This document shows positions 1 to 6,057 of a stretch of 12,065 nt of DNA, in pieces. Origin of the DNA: JAVXCQ01 sp036659415 (GTDB taxonomy: Bacteria; Bacillota; Negativicutes; Acidaminococcales; Acidaminococcaceae); NCBI GenBank assembly GCA_036659415.1, contig JAVXCQ010000030.1:1-12065 (forward strand). The letters are read 5' to 3'. The notes beneath the pieces were generated by a model. The model saw only the letters and a list, made by a program, of their open reading frames with translations, had not been told where the DNA came from and searched no databases. A program made the position numbers and the translations under genes. Numbering within the stretch: position 1 is the stretch's first letter; each line of letters starts with the position of its first letter.

Positions 1-110
1 ATGTACAGTTAAGCAAGGCCAATAATCTTTATTTTGATGTAGAACGTAGTTTTGGTGCCAAAATCAACAAACAATGGCAAGTCAATGCTGGGATGCGGTG
101 GGAATTCTAA
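1..110 (+). CDS. Autotransporter outer-membrane beta-barrel, C-terminal fragment (partial)
   Basis: Only the last 35 codons are present, read from base 3 to the TAA at 108-110. The peptide alternates polar and hydrophobic residues in two strand-like stretches (around NLYFDVERSFG and WQVNAGMRWEF) and ends in an aromatic Phe. That is the classic C-terminal beta-signal recognised by the BAM outer-membrane assembly machinery, and the G-M/L-R-W-x-F ending is typical of the autotransporter (type V secretion) barrel domain. The passenger domain and everything upstream lie outside the window, so the substrate or adhesin role cannot be stated. If the reading is right, the host has an outer membrane. 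Because the fragment is short, the assignment rests on pattern rather than on a full domain. No convincing terminator follows it before the next gene. Confidence 0.7.
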   Translation, partial: VQLSKANNLYFDVERSFGAKINKQWQVNAGMRWEF

Positions 111-166
111 GCAAGGAAGCTTACCGGTAGCGGTGTTGCCGATAAAATTTGTAGGAGGTGATCGCA

Positions 167-349
167 ATGGTTAAAACGATGCGCTTAGTCGTGCGGGTAG
201 AACCAGAAGTGAAAAGTGAAGCAGAAAGTGTTTACGAACAATTGGGACTGACCTTGTCCCAAGCAGTGAATATCTTTTTGCGTCAGTCTGTAGAACAAGG
301 TGGGTTACCCTTTGAGCTCAAACTGAATAAACCAGTAGAGCCTAAATAA
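167..349 (+). CDS. RelB/DinJ-family antitoxin-like protein, short and without a toxin partner
   Basis: This is a 60-aa protein. Its N-terminal half looks like the ribbon-helix-helix DNA-binding fold of RelB/DinJ antitoxins: a basic beta-strand (KTMRLVVRVEPEVK), then helix-turn-helix-like segments with the family hallmark GLTLSQAVNIFL, then LPFEL. I chose ATG 167 because an ideal AGGAGG at 153-158 sits 8 nt upstream. A GTG at 158 is in frame but overlaps that ribosome-binding site. DinJ of E. coli is about 86 aa and uses its C-terminal part to wrap the YafQ toxin; here the chain stops about ten residues after PFEL, so most of the toxin-binding tail is missing. No RelE/YafQ-like toxin follows, because a terminator comes straight after. 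It could be an orphan antitoxin, a stand-alone RHH regulator or a relic of a lost module. Confidence 0.8.
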   Translation: MVKTMRLVVRVEPEVKSEAESVYEQLGLTLSQAVNIFLRQSVEQGGLPFELKLNKPVEPK

Positions 350-375
350 TTAACTATTATAAAGAAACTTAATTT

Positions 376-412
376 AACGTCAATCTCTCTTAGGAGGGGT
401 TGACGTTTTTTT
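376..412 (+). terminator. Rho-independent terminator after the antitoxin-like gene
   Basis: A 14-bp stem (376-389 with 394-407, two G-T wobbles) closes a 4-nt TTAG loop and runs into seven T's at 406-412. It ends transcription of the antitoxin-like gene and separates it from the biotin operon promoter about 40 nt downstream. Confidence 0.9.
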
Positions 413-439
413 GTTGTGCGGAGATGGTGGAATCTTAAC

Positions 440-493
440 ATCGTTAACCTGTTTGACAGGGAAAGGGTTAACTAATATACTGTAATCGTTAAC
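440..493 (+). promoter_or_regulatory. Probable BirA (biotin repressor) operator, three GTTAAC half-sites
   Basis: ATCGTTAACC (440-449) and GGTTAACTAA (466-475) form an inverted repeat with 16 nt between the CC and GG ends. That is the architecture of the E. coli and Bacillus BirA operators, whose halves are AACC and GGTT with a spacer of about 15-16 nt. The pair brackets the -35 box. A third copy, ATCGTTAAC (485-493), repeats the first nine bases and lies at the expected start site. Binding of biotinyl-AMP-loaded BirA would block RNA polymerase. The birA gene itself is not in the window. The identity is inferred from spacing, sequence and position before bioB. Confidence 0.75.
453..481 (+). 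promoter_or_regulatory. Sigma-A promoter of the biotin operon
   Basis: A perfect -35 box TTGACA (453-458) and a -10 box TATACT (476-481) are separated by exactly 17 nt. Transcription should start near 488, giving a leader of about 40 nt before bioB. The only other operon-wide element seen is the set of GTTAAC boxes that overlap this promoter, so repression at initiation is the likely control. Confidence 0.88.
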
Positions 494-526
494 TTGATAA
501 ATAAAATGGTTTACGGAGGCGTTGTC

Positions 527-1507
527 ATGATTATTGAATATGCAGAAAAAGTCCTGCGGGGCGAGGAACTGACACAGGCAGAAGCGGTGGAGCTGATACA
601 GGTCAGCGATGCTGATACGATGTTGCTGCTGGCGATGGCAGACCAAATTCGGGCTAAATTTAATGGGGACGCAGTGGATTTGTGTGCCATTATTAATGCA
701 CGGAGCGGACGTTGTCCAGAAAATTGCAAATTTTGTGCGCAATCGGCACATCATAATACAGGTGTGACGGAGTATGCGCTCAAAACTGCTGAGGAATTGG
801 TAGCGGCGGCACATAAGGCTAAAGCGGCAGGAGCAGTGCGTTTTTCGATTGTGACCAGTGGTAGAGGTCAAAGTCGTGCCGATGATTTTGCCAATATTTG
901 TACGGCATTACGTCGTATTAAACAAGAAGTGGGCATTGAGGTTTGTGCGTCTTTGGGTATTTTGACTCCAGAGCAGGCAGTGAGCCTCAAAGCGGCGGGG
1001 ATTACTCGCTACCACGCTAATATTGAAACTGCTCCCAGTCATTTTCCGGCAGTGTGCAGTACGCATACTTATGCTGATAAAATGTCAACTATTGAGGCTG
1101 CTAAGGCGGCTGGTATTCGTGTATGCTCCGGTGGTATTTTGGGCTTGAACGAAACTCCGGAACAACGGGTGGAAATGGCTTTTGAGCTGAAACGTCTAGG
1201 TGTGGACTCCGTACCTTTAAATATTTTGAACCCGATTGAAGGGACGCCCTTTGCTCACAACAAACCTTTGTCGGCACTGGAAATTTTGCGGGCTTTTGCG
1301 GTTTTTCGCTTTGTGTTGCCCCACGCTCTCATTCGTACTGCCGGTGGCAGAGAAGTGAACCTGCGGGACTTGCAGGCGTTTGCTTTAAATGGCGGATTGA
1401 ATGGAATTATGGTGGGTGGTTATTTGACGACTGGTGGTCGCAGTCCACAAGCTGATGCGGTGATGCTGGCCGATTTGGGTCGCAGGAGAACGCAACCCCA
1501 AGTTTAA
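527..1507 (+). CDS. bioB: Biotin synthase BioB (resembles the anaerobe Type II form)
   Basis: This radical SAM enzyme of 326 aa catalyses the last step of biotin synthesis, inserting sulfur into dethiobiotin. The start is ATG 527, preceded by GGAGG (515-519) at 7 nt; an upstream TTG at 494 in the same frame has no ribosome-binding site. The radical-SAM cluster ligands are C63, C67 and C70 (CPENCKFC). Other family motifs are VCSGGILGLNET (C200), EVCASLG (C140), NILNPIEGTP and the IRTAGGRE segment with R270, matching E. coli R260. The position equivalent to E. coli C97, a ligand of the sacrificial [2Fe-2S] cluster, is Ser107 (VRFSIVTSGRG), while an extra Cys53 lies ten residues before the CX3CX2C motif (DLCAIINARSGRC). 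That pattern fits the Type II BioBs of obligate anaerobes, which use an auxiliary 4Fe-5S cluster. First gene of the operon; 16 nt before bioW. Confidence 0.97.
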   Translation: MIIEYAEKVLRGEELTQAEAVELIQVSDADTMLLLAMADQIRAKFNGDAVDLCAIINARSGRCPENCKFCAQSAHHNTGVTEYALKTAEELVAAAHKAKAAGAVRFSIVTSGRGQSRADDFANICTALRRIKQEVGIEVCASLGILTPEQAVSLKAAGITRYHANIETAPSHFPAVCSTHTYADKMSTIEAAKAAGIRVCSGGILGLNETPEQRVEMAFELKRLGVDSVPLNILNPIEGTPFAHNKPLSALEILRAFAVFRFVLPHALIRTAGGREVNLRDLQAFALNGGLNGIMVGGYLTTGGRSPQADAVMLADLGRRRTQPQV

Positions 1508-1523
1508 AGGAGATGGCACGGCG

Positions 1524-2291
1524 ATGTTATTTAGTGTAAAAATGCGAGCTGCACAAGGTGGCGCCCACGAAAAGGGTGGCCGCCATATTTCGGGAGCGGA
1601 ACGAATTTTGCCGGAGGCTAAGGTGGAGGAGGCCGTCCTCGCTATGCTGAAACGGGCTAGGGAGCATGAGCGGGGCAAGGCGGATTTTATTAGTATCAAG
1701 GTAGAAGCGGTTACGCCACAGGAGATTGCCTATAAACCGTTACTAGCTATGGAAAGCTTTACGGCAACGACGGTGGCGGAGGGTCATCAGATTGCCTTGA
1801 CGGAACTGGAAAAAGCTGGTGTCAGTAAGGCGGCTGCGCACAAGGGCATTGGCTCACTTTTGGCGCTTAACGATAGTATGCGAGGTGCAATGCTCCTAGA
1901 TGCGGTAAGTGGCGAACGACTGGACGGCACGGGAGCCAGGGGGATTCGGGTGACGAAAATGGACTGCGCTAATAGTGCGAGCTATGAAGCTAAGCTTTTG
2001 CAGCAAGGTTTGGTAGGGGAACACGTGCGTGAAGCTTTGGTACTGGCCTCCAAGGTGGCAGGCTCGGCGGATTTGGTGGCGGAGCTGTGTTGGTCGGACG
2101 ACCCTCAGTATGTGACTGGGTATGTGGCTTCTCAAGCTGATGGCTACAAAAGAATTCCGGTGATGAAAGAGCGGGGTAATCCAGTGGGGGGACGTATTTT
2201 CTTTGTGCGTCCGGAAGCGGATTTAGTGCAGGTGTGTCATTATTTGCAGGAGCAGGTAGTTATGATTAGGCCGGAGGTGGAACATGAGTAA
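1524..2291 (+). CDS. bioW: 6-carboxyhexanoate--CoA ligase (pimeloyl-CoA synthetase) BioW
   Basis: BioW joins free pimelate to CoA with ATP, supplying pimeloyl-CoA to BioF in the cytoplasm. The protein has 255 aa, the usual size of the Bacillus enzyme. Recognisable family blocks are the N-terminal SVKMRAAQGGAHEKGGRHIS and GAERILP stretch (residues 4-30), a central RGAMLLDAVSGERLDGTGAR stretch, GIRVTKMD, and the near-invariant VAELCWSDDPQYVTGYVAS block, all similar to B. subtilis BioW. ATG 1524 is preceded by AGGAGA (1508-1513) 10 nt upstream. The last 8 nt overlap bioF, so the two are probably translationally coupled. With bioW present and no bioC, bioH or bioI nearby, the pathway here starts from pimelate, either imported or made by genes outside the window. 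Confidence 0.96.
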   Translation: MLFSVKMRAAQGGAHEKGGRHISGAERILPEAKVEEAVLAMLKRAREHERGKADFISIKVEAVTPQEIAYKPLLAMESFTATTVAEGHQIALTELEKAGVSKAAAHKGIGSLLALNDSMRGAMLLDAVSGERLDGTGARGIRVTKMDCANSASYEAKLLQQGLVGEHVREALVLASKVAGSADLVAELCWSDDPQYVTGYVASQADGYKRIPVMKERGNPVGGRIFFVRPEADLVQVCHYLQEQVVMIRPEVEHE

Positions 2292-3474
2292 ACTAGAAGC
2301 AAGTTTAGCAGGGGAATTAGCTCAGCTGCAAGCACAGGGACTAGCCCGCAGCATTAAGGATTTGCGTTTTGTAAATGCAGCTACAGCGGTAGATGCTACA
2401 GGCAAGGAATATGTGGTGTTTGCCAGTAACAACTATTTGGGGCTTACCCATGCACCGGAAGTAATAGCGGCGGCTCAGGAGGCGACTAGGTATGGTACCG
2501 GTTCCGGTGGTTCCCGGCTTACTACAGGGGGGCATTTTGAAGTGCGGGAGCTGGAAACAGCTCTGGCCGAGTTTAAACATACAGAAAGTGCGCTGGTTTT
2601 TAATACTGGTTATATGACGAATCTCGGTGTGCTTTACGCTTTGGTGCGGCCGGGGGACGTAGTTTTTAGTGATGCGCTGAACCATGCCAGTATTATTGAT
2701 GGTTGCCGGATTGCCAGAGCACAGGTACGGATTTATCCCCATGGTGATATGGCGGCGTTGGAACAGCTCTTAGCTGCTGAGCACACTACGGGTTTTCGCT
2801 ATTTGGTGACGGACGGCGTCTTTAGTATGGACGGCGATATTGCACCACTACCGGAGCTAGTGGCTTTGGCGGCTCAATATGAGGCTTGTCTTATTGTGGA
2901 CGATGCTCATGCGGTGGGCGTTATCGGTACTGATGGTAGTGGCACGGCGGCTTTTTATGGCCTCCAAGGGCAGGTGGATTTACAGGTGGGCACTTTGAGC
3001 AAGGCACTGGCGGCGGAGGGTGGCTATGTAGCAGGCAAAAAGGTGTTTATTGATTATTTAATTAATAAGTCACGGCCGTTTATTTTCTCTACGGCACTGA
3101 GTCCGGCACCGGTGGCGGCGGCTAGGGCAGCACTGGAGCTTTTACAAACTAAGCCTAGGGTGTATTTGGATAAATTGTGGTTTAATGCTAAGCTTATGCG
3201 CAAGCTTTTGGTGGCTGGTGGGTTAGAAGTTATTCCGGGTGAAACGCCGATTATACCGATTATGGTAGGCTCGGCGGCATTAACGACAGTCTTTGCCGAC
3301 CGCTTGGCAGCACAGGGAATTTTGGTTTCCGGAATTAGGCCACCGACGGTACCTCAGGGCGCTAGTCGTCTGCGCTTAACCGTGACGGCAGCCCATAGTG
3401 AAGCCCAATTGCGGCGGGCAGCAAAGCTTGTCCTTAGTGTGTGGCAGGAGCTTACAGGAAAGAAGGAAGAATAA
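2284..3474 (+). CDS. bioF: 8-amino-7-oxononanoate synthase BioF
   Basis: This PLP enzyme of the alpha-oxoamine synthase family (396 aa) condenses pimeloyl-CoA with L-alanine and releases CO2 and CoA. Visible features are FASNNYLGL near residue 47, the glycine-rich YGTGSGGSRLTTGG (70-83), H134 in DALNHASIIDG (stacks on the PLP ring), the DDAHAVGV block with D206 and H209, and the Schiff-base lysine K240 in VGTLSKALAAEGGYVAG. The close relative Kbl (2-amino-3-ketobutyrate CoA ligase) shares this fold, but the place between bioW and bioD settles BioF. The start ATG 2284 follows GGAGG (2274-2278) and lies within the end of bioW; the stop codon shares one base with the bioD start (TAATG). Confidence 0.97.
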   Translation: MSKLEASLAGELAQLQAQGLARSIKDLRFVNAATAVDATGKEYVVFASNNYLGLTHAPEVIAAAQEATRYGTGSGGSRLTTGGHFEVRELETALAEFKHTESALVFNTGYMTNLGVLYALVRPGDVVFSDALNHASIIDGCRIARAQVRIYPHGDMAALEQLLAAEHTTGFRYLVTDGVFSMDGDIAPLPELVALAAQYEACLIVDDAHAVGVIGTDGSGTAAFYGLQGQVDLQVGTLSKALAAEGGYVAGKKVFIDYLINKSRPFIFSTALSPAPVAAARAALELLQTKPRVYLDKLWFNAKLMRKLLVAGGLEVIPGETPIIPIMVGSAALTTVFADRLAAQGILVSGIRPPTVPQGASRLRLTVTAAHSEAQLRRAAKLVLSVWQELTGKKEE

Positions 3475-4214
3475 TGATAGGAATTGGTATTACGGCAACT
3501 GATACGGAAATGGGTAAAACAGTAGTAAGTGGAGCTTTGGCGGCGGCGTTGGTGGCACGTGGCTACGATACCGGCGTGTTTAAACCGGCGGCGTCTGGCT
3601 GTGTACGGACGGAGCAGGGTACTTTGCTTTCCACTGATGCCGAATTTTTACTGCAATGTGCGGGGATGGAGCTAAGTGCTCAGGGTCAAGTGGTGCCCTA
3701 TGTTTTGGAGGCAGCGTTAGCGCCGGCAGAGGCCAGCCGTTTGGCGGGTGTAACCCTAGAGCCGGAGGTCATGCTCCAAGGAGCAAGGGCGATGCTTCAA
3801 GCCCATGACCTGACCGTGGTGGAAGGTGTGGGGGGAATTTCTGCGCCTTTGACGCCCCAGTATCTGGTGAAAGATTTTTTTCAGGCGTTGGGGTTACCAA
3901 TTATTGTTGTAGTAAAACCAATTTTGGGCAATGTGAATCATGCGGTTTTAACCGTAGAATATGCTCGGCAACACGGGCTTAAGGTACTGGGGCTTGTGGT
4001 TAACGGTTGGGACGAAAAGACGGCCGGAGCTTTAGAATTTGGTAATTTGCATTATTATACGCAATTAACGGGTTTACCGATTTTGGGTAAGTTGCCGGTG
4101 CTATCGCCGGAATTATTATTAGCCTCTCACCGAGCTGAATTGGCAGCGGTGGTTGAGCAAAATATGGAGCTTACAACGATTATTGAATTGGCAGGAGGTC
4201 AAATACATGAATAA
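3474..4214 (+). CDS. bioD: Dethiobiotin synthetase BioD
   Basis: BioD is an ATP-dependent carboxylase of 246 aa that closes the ureido ring of dethiobiotin from DAPA and CO2. The N-terminal P-loop reads ITATDTEMGKTVVSG (about residues 5-19). This is the family GTDTxVGKT motif with Ala for the first Gly and Met for Val. Other conserved blocks are the FKPAASG strand carrying the catalytic lysine region, VVEGVGGISAPL (the 'EGAGG' motif, here EGVGG) and GLVVNGWD. The start is ATG 3474, which overlaps the bioF TAA by one base and has AAGGA 5-10 nt upstream. A longer in-frame GTG reading from 3441 lies wholly inside bioF and lacks support. It overlaps bioA by 8 nt. Confidence 0.95.
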   Translation: MIGIGITATDTEMGKTVVSGALAAALVARGYDTGVFKPAASGCVRTEQGTLLSTDAEFLLQCAGMELSAQGQVVPYVLEAALAPAEASRLAGVTLEPEVMLQGARAMLQAHDLTVVEGVGGISAPLTPQYLVKDFFQALGLPIIVVVKPILGNVNHAVLTVEYARQHGLKVLGLVVNGWDEKTAGALEFGNLHYYTQLTGLPILGKLPVLSPELLLASHRAELAAVVEQNMELTTIIELAGGQIHE

Positions 4215-5601
4215 ATGGGAAGCAATGGATAAAGACTATATTTGGCACCCTTTTACCCAAATGCAGGGGTGGAGGGAGCAAAAACAACTGGTGATAGAGC
4301 GAGGCGAAGGGGTCAAGCTCTATGATACGGAGGGCAAGGAATACTACGATGGTATTTCCAGTCTATGGGTGAACATTCACGGTCATCGTCGCCCGGAAAT
4401 AGACGAGGCGATTAAGTCCCAATTGGGCAAAATTGCCCATTCTACTTTGCTTGGTCTTATTAATCAGCCTTCGGCGGAATTTGCACAAAAGCTGGTGGAG
4501 GTGACACCGGAGGGTTTAAACAAAGTTTTTTACTCCGATGATGGTTCAACGGCAGTAGAAGCGGCGGTGAAAATAGCTTTTCAATACTGGCAGTTTAAGG
4601 GTCAGCCGGAAAAACAACACTTTATTAATCTAGGTGATTCCTACCATGGTGATACGGTAGGCGCTGTTAGTGTGGGCAATATTGATGTGTTCCACAAAGC
4701 TTACAAGCCCTTGCTTTTTGCCACGCACAAGCTTAGCTGCCCATCTTTTTATCATTGCCAGGTGGCAGGGATAACTACGGAGGCGGAGTACTGTGCCTAT
4801 TGTTTGCAGGAGCTGGAAACTTATCTCCAAGAACACGCTCAGCAAGTGGCTGCTATGATTATTGAGCCTTTGGTGCAGGCGGCAGCAGGTATGCTGATGC
4901 AACCAGCAGGTTACATTAAAGGCGTGCGGGAGCTGACGAAAAAATATAAGGTGCTTTTAATCGTCGACGAAGTAGCGGTAGGCTTTGGTCGCACTGGTAA
5001 AATGTGGGCGTGTGAGCATGAGGGTGTGCAACCGGATCTCATGGCGATTTCCAAAGGTATTACGGGGGGCTATTTGGCTCTGGGTGCTACCCTGACCACG
5101 GACGAAATCTACAATGCGTTCCTAGGCGCCGCTACCGACTATAAGACTTTTTATCACGGCCATTCCTATACCGGCAATAATCTAGCCTGTGCTGCCGGGC
5201 TTGCTGGTCTGGAAATATTTGCCAAAGACGCTGTTATCGCTGGCTTACCGCCAAAAATGAAGGTCATCGCCAAGCATATGACCAAGATGAATCTGATGCC
5301 CTATGTGGGTGAAGCACGGCAATGCGGCATGATTGCCGGCATTGAACTAATGCAGGACAAAGTTCGCAAAATTCCTTTTGCACCGGAACTTTTACTGGCA
5401 GGGGGCATTTGTCAAACGGCACGCAAATATGGGCTGATTGTCCGCAATATTGGGGACGTCATTACTTTTATGCCGCCACTGGTTAGCACCCCGGCTGAAA
5501 TTGAAGCGATGCTCGAGCGCTTGGAACAGGCTATGACCGAAGTTTTCACACAGGTGGCGGCGGGTCAGGGCGTCCATTATTCTGATCCTTGTGCTTTCTA
5601 A
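4207..5601 (+). CDS. bioA: Adenosylmethionine (or lysine)-8-amino-7-oxononanoate aminotransferase BioA/BioK
   Basis: This class-III PLP aminotransferase of 464 aa converts KAPA to DAPA. ATG 4207 is preceded by AGGAGG (4193-4198) at 8 nt. Key residues are D254 in LLIVDEVAVGFGRTGK (binds the pyridine nitrogen), the PLP lysine K283 in AISKGITGGYLALG, the SYHGDT block and HGHSYTGN. The substrate-binding loop reads ISSLWVNIHGH, close to the B. subtilis lysine-using enzyme, rather than the SSWWAAIHGY form of the SAM-using E. coli enzyme. The long stretch HSTLLGLINQP and FYSDDGSTAVEAAVKIAFQY is also Bacillus-like. The amino donor may therefore be lysine (inference). Cysteines at 178, 184, 196 and 199 sit in a loop where many clostridial homologues also carry Cys. 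It is the last recognised biotin gene; no terminator lies directly behind it. Confidence 0.95.
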   Translation: MNKWEAMDKDYIWHPFTQMQGWREQKQLVIERGEGVKLYDTEGKEYYDGISSLWVNIHGHRRPEIDEAIKSQLGKIAHSTLLGLINQPSAEFAQKLVEVTPEGLNKVFYSDDGSTAVEAAVKIAFQYWQFKGQPEKQHFINLGDSYHGDTVGAVSVGNIDVFHKAYKPLLFATHKLSCPSFYHCQVAGITTEAEYCAYCLQELETYLQEHAQQVAAMIIEPLVQAAAGMLMQPAGYIKGVRELTKKYKVLLIVDEVAVGFGRTGKMWACEHEGVQPDLMAISKGITGGYLALGATLTTDEIYNAFLGAATDYKTFYHGHSYTGNNLACAAGLAGLEIFAKDAVIAGLPPKMKVIAKHMTKMNLMPYVGEARQCGMIAGIELMQDKVRKIPFAPELLLAGGICQTARKYGLIVRNIGDVITFMPPLVSTPAEIEAMLERLEQAMTEVFTQVAAGQGVHYSDPCAF

Positions 5602-5665
5602 AAAAGTTTAGTAACTAAAGTAAGTGATAAACTCACTAGATGTGGACGCAAGGGTGGCCGGTCAA

Positions 5666-5674
5666 TGCTATAAT
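5666..5674 (+). promoter_or_regulatory. Extended -10 promoter before the 53-aa membrane protein
   Basis: TGCTATAAT (5666-5674) is a perfect extended -10 element, TGnTATAAT. No good -35 box is present at 17 nt, and extended -10 promoters can work without one. Start would be near 5681, about 28 nt before the ATG at 5709. This lets the small gene be made independently of biotin repression, although read-through from bioA is also possible. Confidence 0.55.
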
Positions 5675-5708
5675 GACAACTGTTATGATAGCAAAGGAGA
5701 TGTTGAGC

Positions 5709-5870
5709 ATGGATGCTTTAGCGGGAATTTTGCCAACAGCAATAACCGGCGCTGATATTGGCTTTGCCGTATTTTTTATTGTGGCTTGTGTGCTCTGCCT
5801 GTATTTAAGTGGCGGGGATTTGCAACAGGCGAACTTTATGCACCAAGAAGATGAAGATAAAAAGAAATAA
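5709..5870 (+). CDS. 53-aa single-span membrane protein of unknown function
   Basis: I do not recognise this family. The start is ATG 5709 with AGGAG at 5695-5699, 9 nt upstream; earlier in-frame ATGs (5640, 5700) lack a properly spaced ribosome-binding site. The protein has a short N-terminus (MDALAGILPTAITGADI), one hydrophobic helix of about 20 residues (GFAVFFIVACVLCLYLSG, about 20-37) and a strongly charged tail ending in QEDEDKKK. The basic C-terminus suggests that the tail is cytoplasmic. It lies 107 nt after bioA and just before the first terminator, so it can be co-transcribed with the biotin genes, but an extended -10 element also precedes it. A role as a small accessory subunit of a membrane complex is possible; nothing in the sequence names the partner. 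Confidence 0.72.
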   Translation: MDALAGILPTAITGADIGFAVFFIVACVLCLYLSGGDLQQANFMHQEDEDKKK

Positions 5871-5888
5871 AGGCTGACCAGTACGCTT

Positions 5889-5926
5889 AAAAGCCGCTAC
5901 CCTTTTCTTGAGGGTAGCGGCTTTTG
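5889..5926 (+). terminator. Rho-independent terminator after the biotin operon and small membrane gene
   Basis: A perfect 15-bp stem (5889-5903 with 5911-5925), GC-rich in the middle, closes a 7-nt loop and ends in a TTTT run. Because the left arm begins with AAAA, it could also work on the opposite strand. It is the first clear terminator downstream of the bioB promoter. Confidence 0.92.
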
Positions 5927-5974
5927 TCTGTGCAAAATAGGATAATTCACAAAGGCGACAAGGAGTGGGCAGGT

Positions 5975-6009
5975 TTTTACTGGTAACTTGCGCAGTGAAA
6001 TAGTATACT
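5975..6009 (+). promoter_or_regulatory. Candidate promoter region and inverted repeat upstream of rapZ
   Basis: TATACT (6004-6009) is the best -10 candidate before rapZ and matches the -10 of the bio promoter. No consensus -35 sits at 17 nt. Where it should lie there is an 8-bp inverted repeat, TTTTACTG (5975-5982) and CAGTGAAA (5993-6000, one G-T pair), with a 10-nt centre. The repeat could be an operator for an activator or repressor, or the match may be chance. GATAAT (6014-6019) is a second -10 candidate. The leader to rapZ would be about 40 nt. Confidence 0.4.
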
Positions 6010-6057
6010 AATAGATAATAATGTAAATGTTTTGTAAGTAGAACAGGAGGTGAGATT

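Noticed and set aside
125..141. Hairpin between the autotransporter fragment and the antitoxin-like gene
   Set aside because: The 7-bp stem has two G-T pairs, a 3-nt loop and no T tract, so I do not call it a terminator.
380..871. Long reading frame on the minus strand over the bio promoter and 5' bioB
   Set aside because: It runs antisense to bioB and its promoter, has low-complexity composition and no ribosome-binding site; it is a shadow of the coding strand. The other minus-strand frames (for example 2341-2742, 7194-7631, 10975-11460) are rejected for the same reason.
5607..5637. Two small hairpins after bioA (TTTAG/CTAAA and AGTGA/TCACT)
   Set aside because: Five-base stems with no T run; too weak for a terminator and not clearly an operator. 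They might matter only as sequence near the small-gene promoter.
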